A stretch of 64,000 bases of DNA from assembly GCF_001704415.2 (NCBI RefSeq), contig NC_030813.1, positions 12,294,001 through 12,358,000 on the forward strand, given 5' to 3'. This DNA is from Capra hircus. Taxonomy: Eukaryota; Chordata; Mammalia; Artiodactyla; Bovidae. Below the pieces are notes generated by a model. The model ran no database searches. It was not told the DNA's origin and worked only from the letters and a program-made list of their open reading frames with translations. The position numbers and the translations under genes were made by a program. Position 1 is the first letter of the stretch, and each line of letters opens with the position of its first letter. This document shows positions 21,925 to 33,694 of the stretch, in pieces.

Positions 21925-22090
21925 GGAACTCTGTTCAGTGTTATATGACCGCCTGAATGGGGGGGGTGGATTTGGGGGAGAATGGATACATGTATGTGTA
22001 TGGCTGACTCCCTCTGCTGTTTACTTGAAACTCTCACAGTATTGTTAACTGGGCATACCCAAATAAAAATTTTGAAAGTTTTTAAAAATT
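21925..22090 (+). mobile_element. L1 3' end fragment
   Basis: Sense 3' end of a ruminant L1: TTTGGGGGAGAATGGATACA, then a terminal CCCAAATAAAAATTTTGAAA with an A-rich end. It is 5'-truncated to about 165 bases. Confidence 0.75.
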
Positions 22091-23564
22091 AAATGTAAAA
22101 AGCCCCACATATTGTGTTACAGCTACTCAGTGAGGTATCTATGCAACTATGTCAAATAAGAAACTCAGTGAGTTATCACCCATGGTGTGGCTTTCCTCAC
22201 TGTGCTGAATGACTATGAGTGGAAGACTCATCCTTGAGCCAAACTTTTGATTTTCTTTGGCAGAATAAATTTAAGCAAAGGTAGCAGGCACATTAAAAAC
22301 AGATGACTGAGACATAAGCACTCAGCAGTCTTTATCTCCTTATCTTTGTCACTCCGAATTTATGGATGAAGCTTGTGATCTCTGATATTGCCAGTTAAAG
22401 TTACAAGAAAATTGCAAATTAGTCGTTTTGTTTCAGACATATATAGGTATACTGAGCTTTGATGATTTTGTTTTAGATACTTATAGGTATACTGAGCTTT
22501 GATGAAAATGTTTATCCAAAAAGAGGGAAGAATGCCTAGCATGTGGCATAGTAAATGCTCAAAACTGAGTTTAAGAAAGACCATCTACTATTTGCCAAGT
22601 CTGTGTGGGATGCAACGACTTTTTAAAATATGGTTCCTGTTTGGTAGTGTTGATGAGAAAGAAATTCTATGTACTAAAAAAGGACAGATATTCGAGTTTG
22701 TTAGTAAAAATAAAATAGGCTGCATCCTTAAATTCAAAGGTGACACTATGAGAAACCAGGTAAGAGGGGCGCTCCAGCGTGTTTACATTCCATGTGCTCT
22801 AGAGACAAACAGAGGAGCTGAGCTGAGCTGAAGTGGCCACACTCCCAGGTGCCTGTCATGTGGGCCCCCTTCTCATGTTTGTGATAATAGAAAAATCCAC
22901 GTTTTACAAATGATAACCCACAATTATGGGGGAATAAATGCCTCTCTTTCTCTACTTTGGAGAAATTTCTGGAGAGGGATTCAGAATAGACTAACAGTGG
23001 GCCAAGGATGATATCTTCAGGGGATGGAATTGGATTGTAAAGAATGGCTTGGGAGTTTCATGAGTACTACAAACTCCCTTTGTGGCTTACTGTAGCTTGT
23101 GTGACAATGTGTCCTACTGAAACCACATTTTCCATATGGCGGTCATCACTGCACCAGGATTATACTCAGGACAAATCACAATATTAATAGATGTCCTGAT
23201 CCTTTTGTGGTGACTTTTGAAAAGCACTGTGTCCTGAGTTGGTTGCTTTTCCTGGCCTCTGTTGCTCTCAGTAAAAGCCAAGCTACCCTAAGTGATTGTA
23301 TAAATAGGAAGAATTTACCATCTATGGGGGTGAGTTGGGGGAGTCGGGGGCTTATTTGAAATAAACAGAAGGAAGAACAGTGCGGGAGTTTTACCTGTGT
23401 GGTTATCTTCCAGTAAACAAGGAGCACATTTAAATTCAAAAGAGAGAAACTTTGGTTTCTCTCTGAATGTTTAGCTCTCTGAAAAATTTAAAGTATTAAT
23501 TTGAAGAATTAGTAGATTATCTTATTAAAACTTCTAGCTGTACTTTGTTTTAAAACTTTAAACT
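22091..23564. other. Unique intronic sequence
   Basis: No exon or RNA gene recognised. A 40-bp direct duplication lies at 22424-22505 (listed separately). Confidence 0.4.
22424..22505. repeat. 40-bp tandem duplication
   Basis: TATAGGTATACTGAGCTTTG occurs at 22442 and again at 22482. The preceding TTTTGTTTCAGACAT and TTTTGTTTTAGATAC also align, giving two units of 40 bases with a few differences. Confidence 0.85.
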
Positions 23565-23672
23565 TTTCCTTTTGTATTAGAGTATAGGCGATTAACAGTG
23601 TTGTGGTAGTTTCAGGTGAACAGCAAAGGGACTTAGCCATACATGTACATGTATCCATTCTCCCCCATCTAG
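23565..23672 (-). mobile_element. L1 3' end fragment
   Basis: Antisense 3' end of a ruminant L1 (TAACAGTGTTGTGGTAGTTT, then ACATGTATCCATTCTCCCCC). It is the reverse of the class of sequence at 21925-22090. Confidence 0.72.
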
Positions 23673-23984
23673 CTTTACAGTTTTGACTGATGACTTGTTA
23701 AATGGATTTTGGTGACTTGACTTTAGAAGTAGCATAATTTAAAAAAAAACTGTTTTGACAGGTTTGCTGGGGAGTGCTATATAGAAATTCCCCAGAAAAA
23801 AAGGGTGAGCAGAGGCAAAGAGACCACTCACTAGTCTTCTGAAGACCTGAACTAGGATGATAGGAAAGGGAATGGCAAGGTAGAGGCTCTCAGAGGTCGA
23901 ATGGCCTAAAGCCTGTTAACATATGGAGATATAGCAATTATTAACATTTAGTTTTTACATGGCAATATGCAAATTGCCTTACCT

Positions 23985-24125
23985 TTATTTAATATTCTCA
24001 ACCTTTCTGTAAAGTATAGGTATTGTTATCTTTGCAAGTTGATTAATTTGCTTAAGATCACACAGTTAATAATGATCAGAATCAGAACTTAAACCTAGGA
24101 TCTGTGTGAACGCAAGCCCTGCTAA
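23985..24125 (-). repeat. MIR-like ancient SINE
   Basis: Weak antisense MIR signature: TTTCTGTAAAGTATAGGTAT, then TTGCTTAAGATCACACAGTT and AACTTAAACCTAGGATCTGT. It lies about 150 bases upstream of the exon. Confidence 0.55.
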
Positions 24126-24158
24126 TAAAGGATTCTGACTCATGAGAGGCTAAAATAG

Positions 24159-24373
<215 letters not shown>

Positions 24374-25129
24374 GCTATTTATGAAGATTTTGAGTTAAAG
24401 ATCGTTTTTTCTCCAAGTAGGAGTCCAAATTAATGACCTGATAATATTTTCAAATGTAATTCTTTTGAAAAAAGGTGAATACTCAGCATCGTTTATTTAA
24501 AATTTAAGCTAATCTTCCTAAGGGAAATAGTTATGAGTGTTTGCTTTGGGATTGTTCATTGTGATCTCATAAGTAGTTCTCAGTTTACAATGTACAATAT
24601 AAACCAAGTATACAATGGTGCACCTCAGTGTACATAAACATAATTTTCCATTGAATTTTTAAAAGTATTTGTAACTATCTTACATAAAAAGAACACTCAA
24701 GAACCCTTGAGATGTGTTACTTCAGGGGTTCAACAACATCATCAAACTCCCATCTTTTACCCCAGCTCACTGTCTTTGTTCTCAGACTGGCATGGTTCAA
24801 CTTCCTACATGCAGACATGGTAATTTATCCTGGAAGATATTGTACCGTATTTTTTTTTTTTAGAATGAACAATTCATCTAGTAAACCTTCCATTTTTCAC
24901 CTCATGGGCCAGAACTAGGTTACATGCCTGCCCCTCACCAGTCACTGGCAAGAAGAATGGAAACACCAAAATTTACTTACACTAAGAATTAGAGACCAAG
25001 GTTCTATCAATAAGAATAAAGGGAAGACCATGCTCTTGGGGAGCAGTCCATAGCATCCCACCTGGCTGAATGGGATGTAGTGAGACAGGCCATGCACAAT
25101 ACTTCTCGGGGTTAAATGAGAATACACTT
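24374..25129. other. Unique intronic sequence
   Basis: No second exon recognised. A short T-run lies at 24850-24861. Confidence 0.4.
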
Positions 25130-25460
25130 TCTGAAAATCAGATTGATACTCAAATCAAAAATGTCTGTATTGTATAACTTAGTAATTTTGGTTCTTGGAA
25201 CAATGTCCATGGAAACTGTTACTCTGAATTCAGATAAAGCTTGAAAGATGTTTATGCATTGTTCTTTATGGGAGGCTGGGAGGAGGGGAAAGAAAACCAA
25301 CTTAAGGATCCAATAATGGAGAATCAATTTTCTTAATTATAGTGCATTCATATGATGGACTACTCTCTAGCATTTATTGTGATATTTGGGGAATAGATAA
25401 GAAAAAAATATTATTTCATCTAAAATATGTCTAATGACAGGTTAATACCAGGTTTGGTTA
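25130..25460 (+). repeat. Old LINE-like 3' sequence
   Basis: The order of phrases (AACTTAAGGATCCAATAATG, then ATAGTGCATTCATATGATGG and a TACTCTCTAGC) matches the 3' region of old mammalian L1 elements in sense orientation. It is strongly diverged, so the assignment is tentative. Confidence 0.45.
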
Positions 25461-28400
25461 ATTCAGTCCTCCAATGATGTCTTTAGGAAACCAAGTTCAT
25501 TCCATCTTTCAGTCTGTTCCTTGTAGTTTGTGGGTTTATCCTCACTCTCAGATACCTCTTACGTTCTCACATTTGGTGCCTTATTTCAGCTATCATGGTG
25601 ACTTGCAAAGGCAGGGGGAAAGGAATATTAATCCCATTCATATATTTTTATTTATAGGGAAAACCTTTCCCAGCAGTCCCTCAGAAGATATCTGATAGTG
25701 CATTATTGTTTAGAGTTGCTTCTGATGCACATGTCTGAACCAAGTAGTAGTAAAGGGGATAGAATAACAGCAATTGGCATTGACCAACTATAAGTTCAGT
25801 CCATAGCAGGAAGGGAAGTCTTGCTTGCTGGGGATAGGAAACCAGACATGTCTGCTGTTACTATGAAATGTGTTGCAATTATTCTTCAGTGTTTAAAGTT
25901 TAAGAGGAAAGTTATCAACAATTCTCATCAAAATGCTTTTCCAGTAAGTGAGATTAATAAACTAGTTAAACACAGTCCAGTAAGTAGCCTCAAGCTTTAG
26001 AGACAATTGGAAAACAATAGTTAAAAGTATAGATGTTCAGTGAGTAAAAAGAGATTATAACAGATATGAATAAATAATCTTCTATTTAATTATGGTGGTA
26101 TTCTAGGGAGAAGAAAAGTAAGTAGCTTTAGAAAAATATACATTCAAAACATAGTTAAGAAAAGTATGATCTTAAAGACATCAATGAAATACTTATGGGA
26201 AAAACTGGAAGTTACTCTGCCAATCGGTTCCAAGATAAAATAGCTACTCAAATTCCTAAAGATGGAATGTTCTCTGTGCTCGTCCTTTTGATGATGGTTT
26301 TGGCAGTGTGGTACTTGTGCACACTCCCTGTGGAATGTCAGCTATTCAGAATCTAATGGGAAGGTCTATTTTTAGAGGTGTGTTGAGGCTTCTTCTATTG
26401 GAAGACTTTTCTAAAAAGCAGAACAGAAAGGGCCATGAGTTCTTAGTTTCTTCTTGCTAACATTAATTTACATTTTTTATTCAAGTATTTGTCCATAGTT
26501 TCCAACTACCAAGTATTAATAGTTCAGTTTTGCAAATAGACTCAGGAATCAGTGGGAAAGGGCTTCATGAAAGTGACTGTATCTTCACAGGAAAAACTTA
26601 ACTGCTTGATTTTTTTAGAATCATATTCCTCCAGGTCTGCCCCTGGCATGGTTTTTAGGCATACCTCAGCAACTCCGGGAGGCAAGAGATGTGGGTTTAT
26701 CTGAAATCTAAGGGAAGGTAAGACAGTGGAGTAATGGAGCTAGAACTCTAGTCCTCAGGGAGGGGCCTACAGGCAGAGCCATTGGCCTTAGGAAATACAG
26801 CAGATCCAGTCCATTTCTAGGACTGATGGCTAATAAGGCTTTGACAAGGGCAGTCATTTGAATATGACTTACGTATTTCAGGAACTGCATGTCAAAAAAG
26901 ATCTGTATGGTGTGTTTGGTGGGTGAATATACACAATGAAGTATAGAAACATCACACTCTTAAGTAAATACCGTAAGAGAATAATTACGTTAAGGCTTAC
27001 TGGAAAGCCTGCTGACTCAGAATGGAAAGATTTAAGTTTCAGGCTCAGAGCTACCTGGGGCTAAACATTTTACATTCTTTTCTCTAAGCTTCATTTTTCT
27101 CAAATAGAATGAGGCCATGGGACCAGATGAAAAACTTGTTAGACATTTCTTAAGTTCTTTTCTAGTCTATGAAGCCAGAATGCTTTTTGCATCCATTTGA
27201 GATTTCTGGTAGAATTAATGGAACTCCTGATGCCATTTTTAAATATTAGAAAATTTCTTACGAGTCTTAACTATTGGAGAAAAAAGGTATCATTGCGTCT
27301 TTAAAAAGAACAATTTTTTCCGCTAGCCAACACACATCTTGGTATATGAAGTACTTTTTTCCCTCTGTTTTAAAGCGTTTGTGTTTTTGTCCCCAGCTAA
27401 GAAATTCTATTTATTAAGTATGTGATAGATGCCTGCTAAGAGCAAGATACTTTGTCTAATGCTTTGGAGAGGAAGAAAGCAGTGTTTTTGAGCATTTTAA
27501 AATAAATGCCCCATTTAGATAAATTCAAAAAGAAATACTCTGAGAGAATCTGCTGTGCCTCCTCCTCCTGCCCTATTTTATCATATATGTATTCGTTCTG
27601 AAGTCCTGGTCAAGTTGCATGTTTTGTGGTTGTTAAGAAAACATGTATATTTTCCATTTTTACAAATTTCAAATTACAATGCTAAAATTTTTCAAAATAC
27701 ACTCCTTACAGTGGGGAGCTGAATGAACACTTGGTATGTAGTCACTCTGCACCAGGCACTGCAGATAAGCTGATTGAAGGGAAGGTGAATGACCACTGTT
27801 TGCCTTCAAAAAAACATAACTAAATATTCTAGCATTTTATCACATACTAGAATATTTTGGTTATATAACCAACAGGTCAGCAGAATTTACAACACACACA
27901 CAAATGTAACAAGTTTCATAGTGTCTGTTAAAACATCTGGTATGTGCTCCTAGTCACTTGGTCATTTTTATGGTAATTTGGTAAAATTCTATTATGCTGA
28001 TAATACTCTCCAGTATTTCACAAGGCGTATATTTTCCATTGATTATCACTTCTTTTGGAAGGTGGAGGGCTAGTTTAATTTTTTTTTTATGAATACCTTT
28101 TGTTTTTATTCACAGAAAATTTTATCTGCCTTAAAACCTACTAAGCATAATATTCCCTTTAATTTACATCTCTAGAACACTGTAGATAACAAACAATAGT
28201 AGCAAAATAATTTCACACTCAGATCAAAATGTGAAAGCAAACTGTGGAAGACTGTTTTCTGTTGTAAAACAGTACTTGAGAACAAGTCTCTAGGTTAAAG
28301 TCCTGTCAAGAGAAAGAAAATAAATCAATAATTATAGCATAGGATGCCTTGTGCCATGATATTGTGCTGCGTACACAGACTGAAGAAAAGAGTGAAAGTG

Positions 28401-28484
28401 TTGAACCCTGGTCTACTAGCATCCAGGTAGATGATAGTAAGTCCCTGAAATATGTAAGGTGTTGGTAGGAATAAAGTAAAAAGA
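25461..28484. other. 3-kb unique intronic stretch
   Basis: The longest repeat-poor part of the window, just downstream of the exon. No exon, RNA gene or young element was recognised. Weak MIR/L2-like phrases occur near 27030-27150 and 27715-27780 (CTCTGCACCAGGCACTGCAG). It could hold conserved intronic regulatory sequence, which cannot be judged without alignment. Confidence 0.4.
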
Positions 28485-28659
28485 TACTGTGGGCCCTCCA
28501 TATCCTAAGGTTCGACATCCACAAATTTAACCAATCTTAGATCAAAAAAAGCGAAACTTGAATTTATTGCAGCTGGCAACTACAAGCATTTGCATGTTAT
28601 TAGGTGTTATAAGCAATCAAGAGATGGTTTAAAGTATAATGGAGGGTATGTGTATAGTG

Positions 28660-28895
28660 TGGCACTTCCCAGGTGGCGCTGTTGGTACAGAATCCGCCTG
28701 CCAGTGCAGGAGACAGAAGAGACATGGGTGCACAGGAGACACAGATTCAGGCTCTGGGTCAGGAAGAGCCCCTGGAGTAGGAAGTGGCACCCCGCTCCAG
28801 TGCTCTTGCCTGGAAAGTCCCATGGGTAGAGGAGCCTGGCAGGCCACAGTCCGTGGGCCGCAAAGAGTCAGATGCGACTGAGCACAGGCACCGAG
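28660..28895 (+). mobile_element. Bov-tA SINE in MER2
   Basis: Sense Bov-tA with an internal expansion between head and body: GGAGACAGAAGAGACATGGG then GGAGACACAGATTCAGGCTC, a local duplication of the GGAGACA stretch of the head. Confidence 0.88.
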
Positions 28896-28923
28896 CATAA
28901 GATCATTCTGTATCGTTTTATGA

Positions 28924-29130
28924 GGGGCTTCCCTGGTGGCTCAGACGGTGAAGAAGCGGCCTGCAATTCAGGAGACCTGGGTTTGATCCCTGTGTTGGGA
29001 AGATCTCCTGGAGAAGGGCATGGCGACCCACTCCAGTATTCTTGTCTGGGAAATTTCCATGGACAGAGGAGCCTGGCAGGCTACAGTCCATCGGGTTGCA
29101 GAGTTGGACATGACTGAACAGCTAACACAA
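28924..29130 (+). mobile_element. Bov-tA SINE in MER2
   Basis: Complete sense Bov-tA from GGGGCTTCCCTGGTGGCTCA to GACTGAACAGCTAACACAAG. It lies 28 bases from the previous SINE, in the same orientation. Flanks CGTTTTATGAG and CATTTTATATGAG look like a diverged target-site duplication. Confidence 0.92.
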
Positions 29131-29222
29131 GGAAAAGTAAGATACCATTTTATATGAGACTTACACATCCTCAGATTTTAGTATCTGCTGGGGATTCCCA
29201 CAGATCTTGAGGGATGACTGTA

Positions 29223-29574
29223 AAATCTGTCTGAAAATATTTTTTAGAACAAAGTTGAGTCTGTGGAATTTTGCTTTTAGTTGGCAGTTTATATGCAAGA
29301 AACAGTCAACTTAAAATGGACGGTATTTTAATGACAAAGAAACTCTGGATGCTGTAAGTTATTGCATTTCTTATTTGTTTTCAAAAACAGAATTGTGTTT
29401 AAGTCAAAACATATTGGCTATTATTAAAATGAAATTTAATGTCCATTCCAGCAGAAAGCTATAATTCTAGAACTGTAGAAGTTCAGTGATGGGAAAATAC
29501 AGGTTTCACAAGGTTATACTAAATAATTTCAGTCTTCTGTTTCTTGGAGAATTAATAAAATGGTAATGATTTTG
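29223..29574. other. Unique AT-rich intronic sequence
   Basis: No feature recognised. Confidence 0.4.
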
Positions 29575-30002
29575 TTCCAAGCATATCCTGCTTTATCGTG
29601 CTTCACAGAAAGTGCATTTTTTACAAATTGAAGATTTATGTAGCCCTGCATCCAGGAAGTTCAGCAGTCCCATTTTTTTCAAACATTTGTTTACTTTATA
29701 TATCTGTGCCACATTTTGATAATTCTCACAATATTTCAAAACCTTCCACCAGCAAAAGAATTATGTTTTGATGAAGGCTCAGGTTAGCATTTTTAAACAA
29801 TAAAGTATTTTTTAATTAAGGTATGCACTTTCTTTTAGGACATAATGCTGTTGGACACTTAAAAGACTACAGGATAATACAACCGTAACTTTTACATGCA
29901 CTAGGAAACCAAAAAACTCATGTGACTTGCTTTACTGTGATATTCGCATTATTGTGGTGGTCTGAAACAGAGCCTGCAGTATCTCAGGTGGTATGCCTGT
30001 GC
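29575..30002 (+). mobile_element. Internally deleted Tigger1-type DNA transposon
   Basis: The left part (CTTTATCGTGCTTCACAG, then TTTTTTACAAATTGAAGATT) and the right part (AGCATTTTTAAACAATAAAG to GCAGTATCTCAGGTGGTATG) correspond to the two ends of Tigger1. They join near 29745, with the whole transposase gene absent. It is therefore a MITE-like derivative. Confidence 0.8.
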
Positions 30003-30764
30003 ATTTTTTAGGAAAAAAAAAAAAGAACATTTTAAATGACTGACATCCTATACTTTCAATAGAAAGAGGTAGAGACACTCATAATCCTTATGATTTCTTT
30101 CTGAATAAAAGGCTTAAAACTAACGCTCAGCTTTTCTCATGTATTATGGTGCTACTCCAAGGTGGCAAACTCAACCCTTTCACCACACATCATAATTCTT
30201 TAATGTTAACAGACACTGTGAGTTTGTGTGGGATAAGATGCAACCTCGTTTCATGAGTACTTTTTAGTTGACAACGTACAGGAGGATGGAGGCTCTTCAA
30301 ATGAATATCATCTGATGCTTCTTTAGAATTACTGTCAGGGATAATTATGTTAAATTCCAAAGGACTAATTCTTTAATGTAAATCTGGATTTTCTTGAGAC
30401 TATATCAATTCCCATATTTGTCTTTATGAAGTAGGAGAAAACATTATGCAATTTAGGACTTTTGGAAACTTTTAACTATTACACTTCTATAAGATATCTT
30501 TTTAGAGGAGTTTGGGGTTCAAAGCAAAGATGAGCAGAAGTTTCTGAAAATTCCCAAATACCCCTATCTCCAAACATGCATAACACTGTTGACTTCCCAC
30601 ACACAGTGGTGTATTTTTTGCAGTTGAGGGCTCTACAGTGATGCATCATTATTACCCAAAGTCCATAGTTTTCATTGGGGTTTACTCTTGGTATTGTACA
30701 TTGACTGGGTTTTTTTGGTAGTTTAATGAAGAATAATTTCATTGTCTTAAAAATCCTCTGTGCT
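30003..30764. other. Unique AT-rich intronic sequence
   Basis: A12 run at 30012-30024; otherwise nothing recognised. Confidence 0.4.
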
Positions 30765-31219
30765 CCGACTATTCATGTCACCCTTCTCTCTGCCTAGAAA
30801 CAACTAATTGTTCTATTGTCTGCATGGTTTTGCCTTGTCTAGAAAGTCATAGTTGGAATCATATAGCATGTAACCTTTTCAGATTGGCTTCTTCCACTTA
30901 GCTGTATATATTTATGTTTCCTCCATGTTTTTTCATGTCTTGATAGTTCGTATCTTTTTAGCACTGAATAATAATTCCCGGGATGAGCTGCAGTTTGTTT
31001 ATCCAGCTCCCTGCTGAAGGACATCTTGGTTGTTTCTGAGTTTTGGCAGTTATGAATAAACTTGCTGTAAACATCCATGTGCAGGTTTTTGTGTGGACTT
31101 AAGTTTTCAGCTCCTTTGGGTAAATACCAAGGAAAACAGTTACTGGATTATATGGTAAGAATATGTTTAGTTGTATACAGAACTGCCAAACTGTCTTTTA
31201 AAGTGAATGTATCATTTTG

Positions 31220-31726
31220 ATTGGAGAAGGAGATGGCAACCCACTCCAGAATTCTTGCCTAGAGAATCCTGTGGACAGAGGAGCCTGGTGGACTGCCGTC
31301 TATGGGGTCACACAGAGTCGGACACCACTGAGGCGACTTAGCATGCATGAATACATTGGAGAAGGCAGTGGCAACCCACTCCAGTATTCTTGCCTGGAGA
31401 ATCCCAGGGACAGAGGAGCCTGGTGGGCTGCCGTCTATGGGGTCGCACAGAGTCGGACACGACTGAGGCGACTTAGCATGCATGAATACATTGGAGAAGG
31501 CAGTGGCAACCCACTCCAGTATTCTTGCCTGGAGAATCCCAGGGACAGAGGAGCCTGGTGGGCTGCCGTCTATGGAGTCGCACAGAGTCGGACACGACTG
31601 AGGCGACTTAGCATGCATGAATTGGGGGCAGTGGCCCCCCAGTATCTTGCTGGAGATCAGGGAGGGGCTGGTGGGGGTCTGTGGGGTCGCAGAGACGGAC
31701 ACGACTGAGGCGACGCGGCAGCACCA
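31220..31726 (+). repeat. Four-unit tandem BOV-A2 array, 135-bp period
   Basis: Unit starts (ATTGG) fall at 31220, 31355, 31490 and 31621. Units two and three are almost identical (one difference seen, GGGGTCGC versus GGAGTCGC); the fourth is degenerate and shorter. Because 135 is divisible by three, an open frame (31217-31708) repeats a 45-residue unit, but this is SINE-derived and not a gene. Flanks GTATCATTTTG (31209-31219) and GTATTATTTTG (31727-31737) show one insertion event, followed by tandem growth. Confidence 0.93.
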
Positions 31727-32991
31727 GTATTATTTTGCATTCCCATCAGCAATGAATGAAGAGTTCCTGTTGCTCCATATCCTGCCGGAACTTAATGTTG
31801 TCAGTGTTTTGGACTTTGGCCACACTAATTGATGTGTAGTGGTTATCTTGTTTTAATTTGCAAATGCCTAGTGACATGTGGTGTGGAGCATCTTTTCATA
31901 TGCTTATTTTCCACCTGCATATCTTCTTTAGCGAGGTATCCTTCAGATCTTTTGCCAGTTTTTAAGTCAGATTATTCATTTTCTTATTGTTCAGTTATAA
32001 GAATTCTTGGTGTAGTTGGATAACAGTCCTTCATCAGATGTTTTCATAAATATTTTTCCCAGTCTATAACTTCTCTTCTCATTTCTTGACAGTGTCTTCT
32101 GCAAAGCAGAATTTAAAAATTTTTAATCAAGTTCACCTTATCAATTGTTTCTCTCATGGATCATGCCTTTGATGTTGTATCTAAAAGCCATCCCCATGTC
32201 TAAGGTCAGCCAGATATTCTATGTTATCCTCCAGGATTTTTATAGTTTTATTTATATAGTTACAGTTTTACATTTAGGTCTGTGACTCATTTTGGGTTAA
32301 TTTTTGTGAAGGGTGTAAGGTCTAGATGTAGGTTTTTCTTTCTTCTTTTTTTTAAATACGTGTCTGCTCCAGCATCATTTGTTCAAGAGTCTCATTTCTC
32401 TGATGTATTGCCCTTGCTCTTTTGTCAAAAGATGAGAGACTACACTTACATATGTTCATTTCTGGGCTTTATTTTCTTATAATCTGTGCTTATTCTTTCA
32501 TTAATACCACACTTTCTTTATTACTGTAGCTTTATTGTAAGTCTTTAAGTCAGTGGTGTGAGTCCGTCATCTTTGTTCTTCTCTTTAACTATTACATTGA
32601 TTATGCTTGGTCTTTTGGCTCACCACATAAACTTTAAAATCAGGTTTTTGATATCCACAAAAGGACTTGCTGGATTTTGATTAGGATTATGTTGATTAAG
32701 TTGGGGAGAACTGTCATCTTGACCTCCTACTCATCTACAAGGAATCTCTCTTCATTTATTTAGTTATTTTTTTCTTTCATCAGAGTTTTGTAGTTTCCTT
32801 ATAAAAATCCTTTACATATTTTGTTAGACTTATACCTAAGTATTTCACTTTTAGGGAGTATAATGTAAATGGTAAAGTGTTTTTAATATAAATTTCACTT
32901 GGTCATTTCTGGCACATAGGAAAGCTATAGATTTTTGCATGTTAACCTTGTATCCTGCTCATATTAGTTCAGGAATTTTGTTGTCAATTCT

Positions 32992-33192
32992 TTAGGATAT
33001 TTCTCCATAGACAATCATGTCATCTGTGAATAAAGACCATTTTGTTTCTTCCTTCCCAGTTTGTATACCGTTTGTTTCCTTTTCTTTTGTGATTACATTA
33101 GCGAGAACTTCTCCTCTGATGTTGGAAAGGGATGATGAAAGAGGACATCCTTGCCTTGTTCCTGATCTTAGTGGGAAAACTTCATGTTTCAC
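32992..33192 (-). pseudogene. Old L1 reverse transcriptase fragment with FTDD
   Basis: Minus-strand piece of L1 ORF2 with [10 protein letters not shown] (motif B) and FTDDMIVY (motif C; FADD is usual, so the alanine is changed to threonine while both aspartates remain). It is a short open remnant of the antisense L1, not expressed as far as can be told. Confidence 0.75.
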
Positions 33193-33210
33193 ACTGTTAA
33201 ATATGATGTT

Positions 33211-33480
33211 GCTGCTGCTGCGTCACCTCAGCCGTGTCCGACTCTGTGCGACCCCATAGACAGCAGCCCACCAGGCTCCCCCGTCCCGGGGATTCTCCAG
33301 GCAAGAACACTGGAGTGGGTTGCCGTTTCCTTCTCCAATGCATGAAAGTGAAAAGTGAAAGTGAAGTTACTCAGTCATGTCCGACTCTTTGTGACCCCAT
33401 GGACTGCAGCCTACCAGGCTCCTCCGTCCATGGGATTTTCCAGGCAAGAGTACTGGAGTGGGGTGCCATTGCCTTCTCCA
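33211..33480 (-). mobile_element. BOV-A2 SINE with exact TSD
   Basis: Antisense two-unit BOV-A2 starting with a (GCT)n tail. AAATATGATGTT at 33199-33210 recurs exactly at 33481-33492. It interrupts the reverse transcriptase remnant of the old L1. Confidence 0.95.
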
Positions 33481-33490
33481 AAATATGATG

Positions 33491-33694
33491 TTAGCTTGTG
33501 GTATTTTTAAAATGTTTTTTATGAAGTTGGGGAACTGTTGCTAGCTTACTAATAATTACTGTCATGAATGGATGCTGAATTCTGTCGGATGCTTTTTCTG
33601 CATCGACTGATATGATTATGTGATTTTGCTGTTCTTGCCTGTTGATGTGATTGATGGATAACATTGATTTTCGAATGTTAAACCAGCCTTGCAT
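33491..33694 (-). pseudogene. Old L1 reverse transcriptase fragment with DAEKA
   Basis: Minus-strand L1 ORF2 remnant carrying [12 protein letters not shown] (motif A; usual DAEKAFD) and a preceding SINHINR segment. It continues the fragment at 32992-33192 on the other side of the BOV-A2 insertion. Confidence 0.75.

Larger units (their letters stand above)
28487..29220 (-). mobile_element. MER2 (Tigger-group) split by two SINEs
   Basis: Terminal CTGTGGGCCCTCCATATCC and GAGGGATGACTG are flanked by TA at 28485-28486 and 29221-29222, the expected pogo-type target duplication. The internal MER2 sequence continues across two sense Bov-tA insertions (28660-28895 and 28924-29130). Confidence 0.85.

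Noticed and set aside
31217..31708. 163-codon open frame with a 45-residue repeat
   Set aside because: It is fully explained by tandem BOV-A2 SINE units whose length happens to be divisible by three; no start context or protein family.
31220..31726. CRISPR-like regular repeats
   Set aside because: The repeats are directly adjacent 135-bp SINE units without spacers, in a ruminant nuclear genome.
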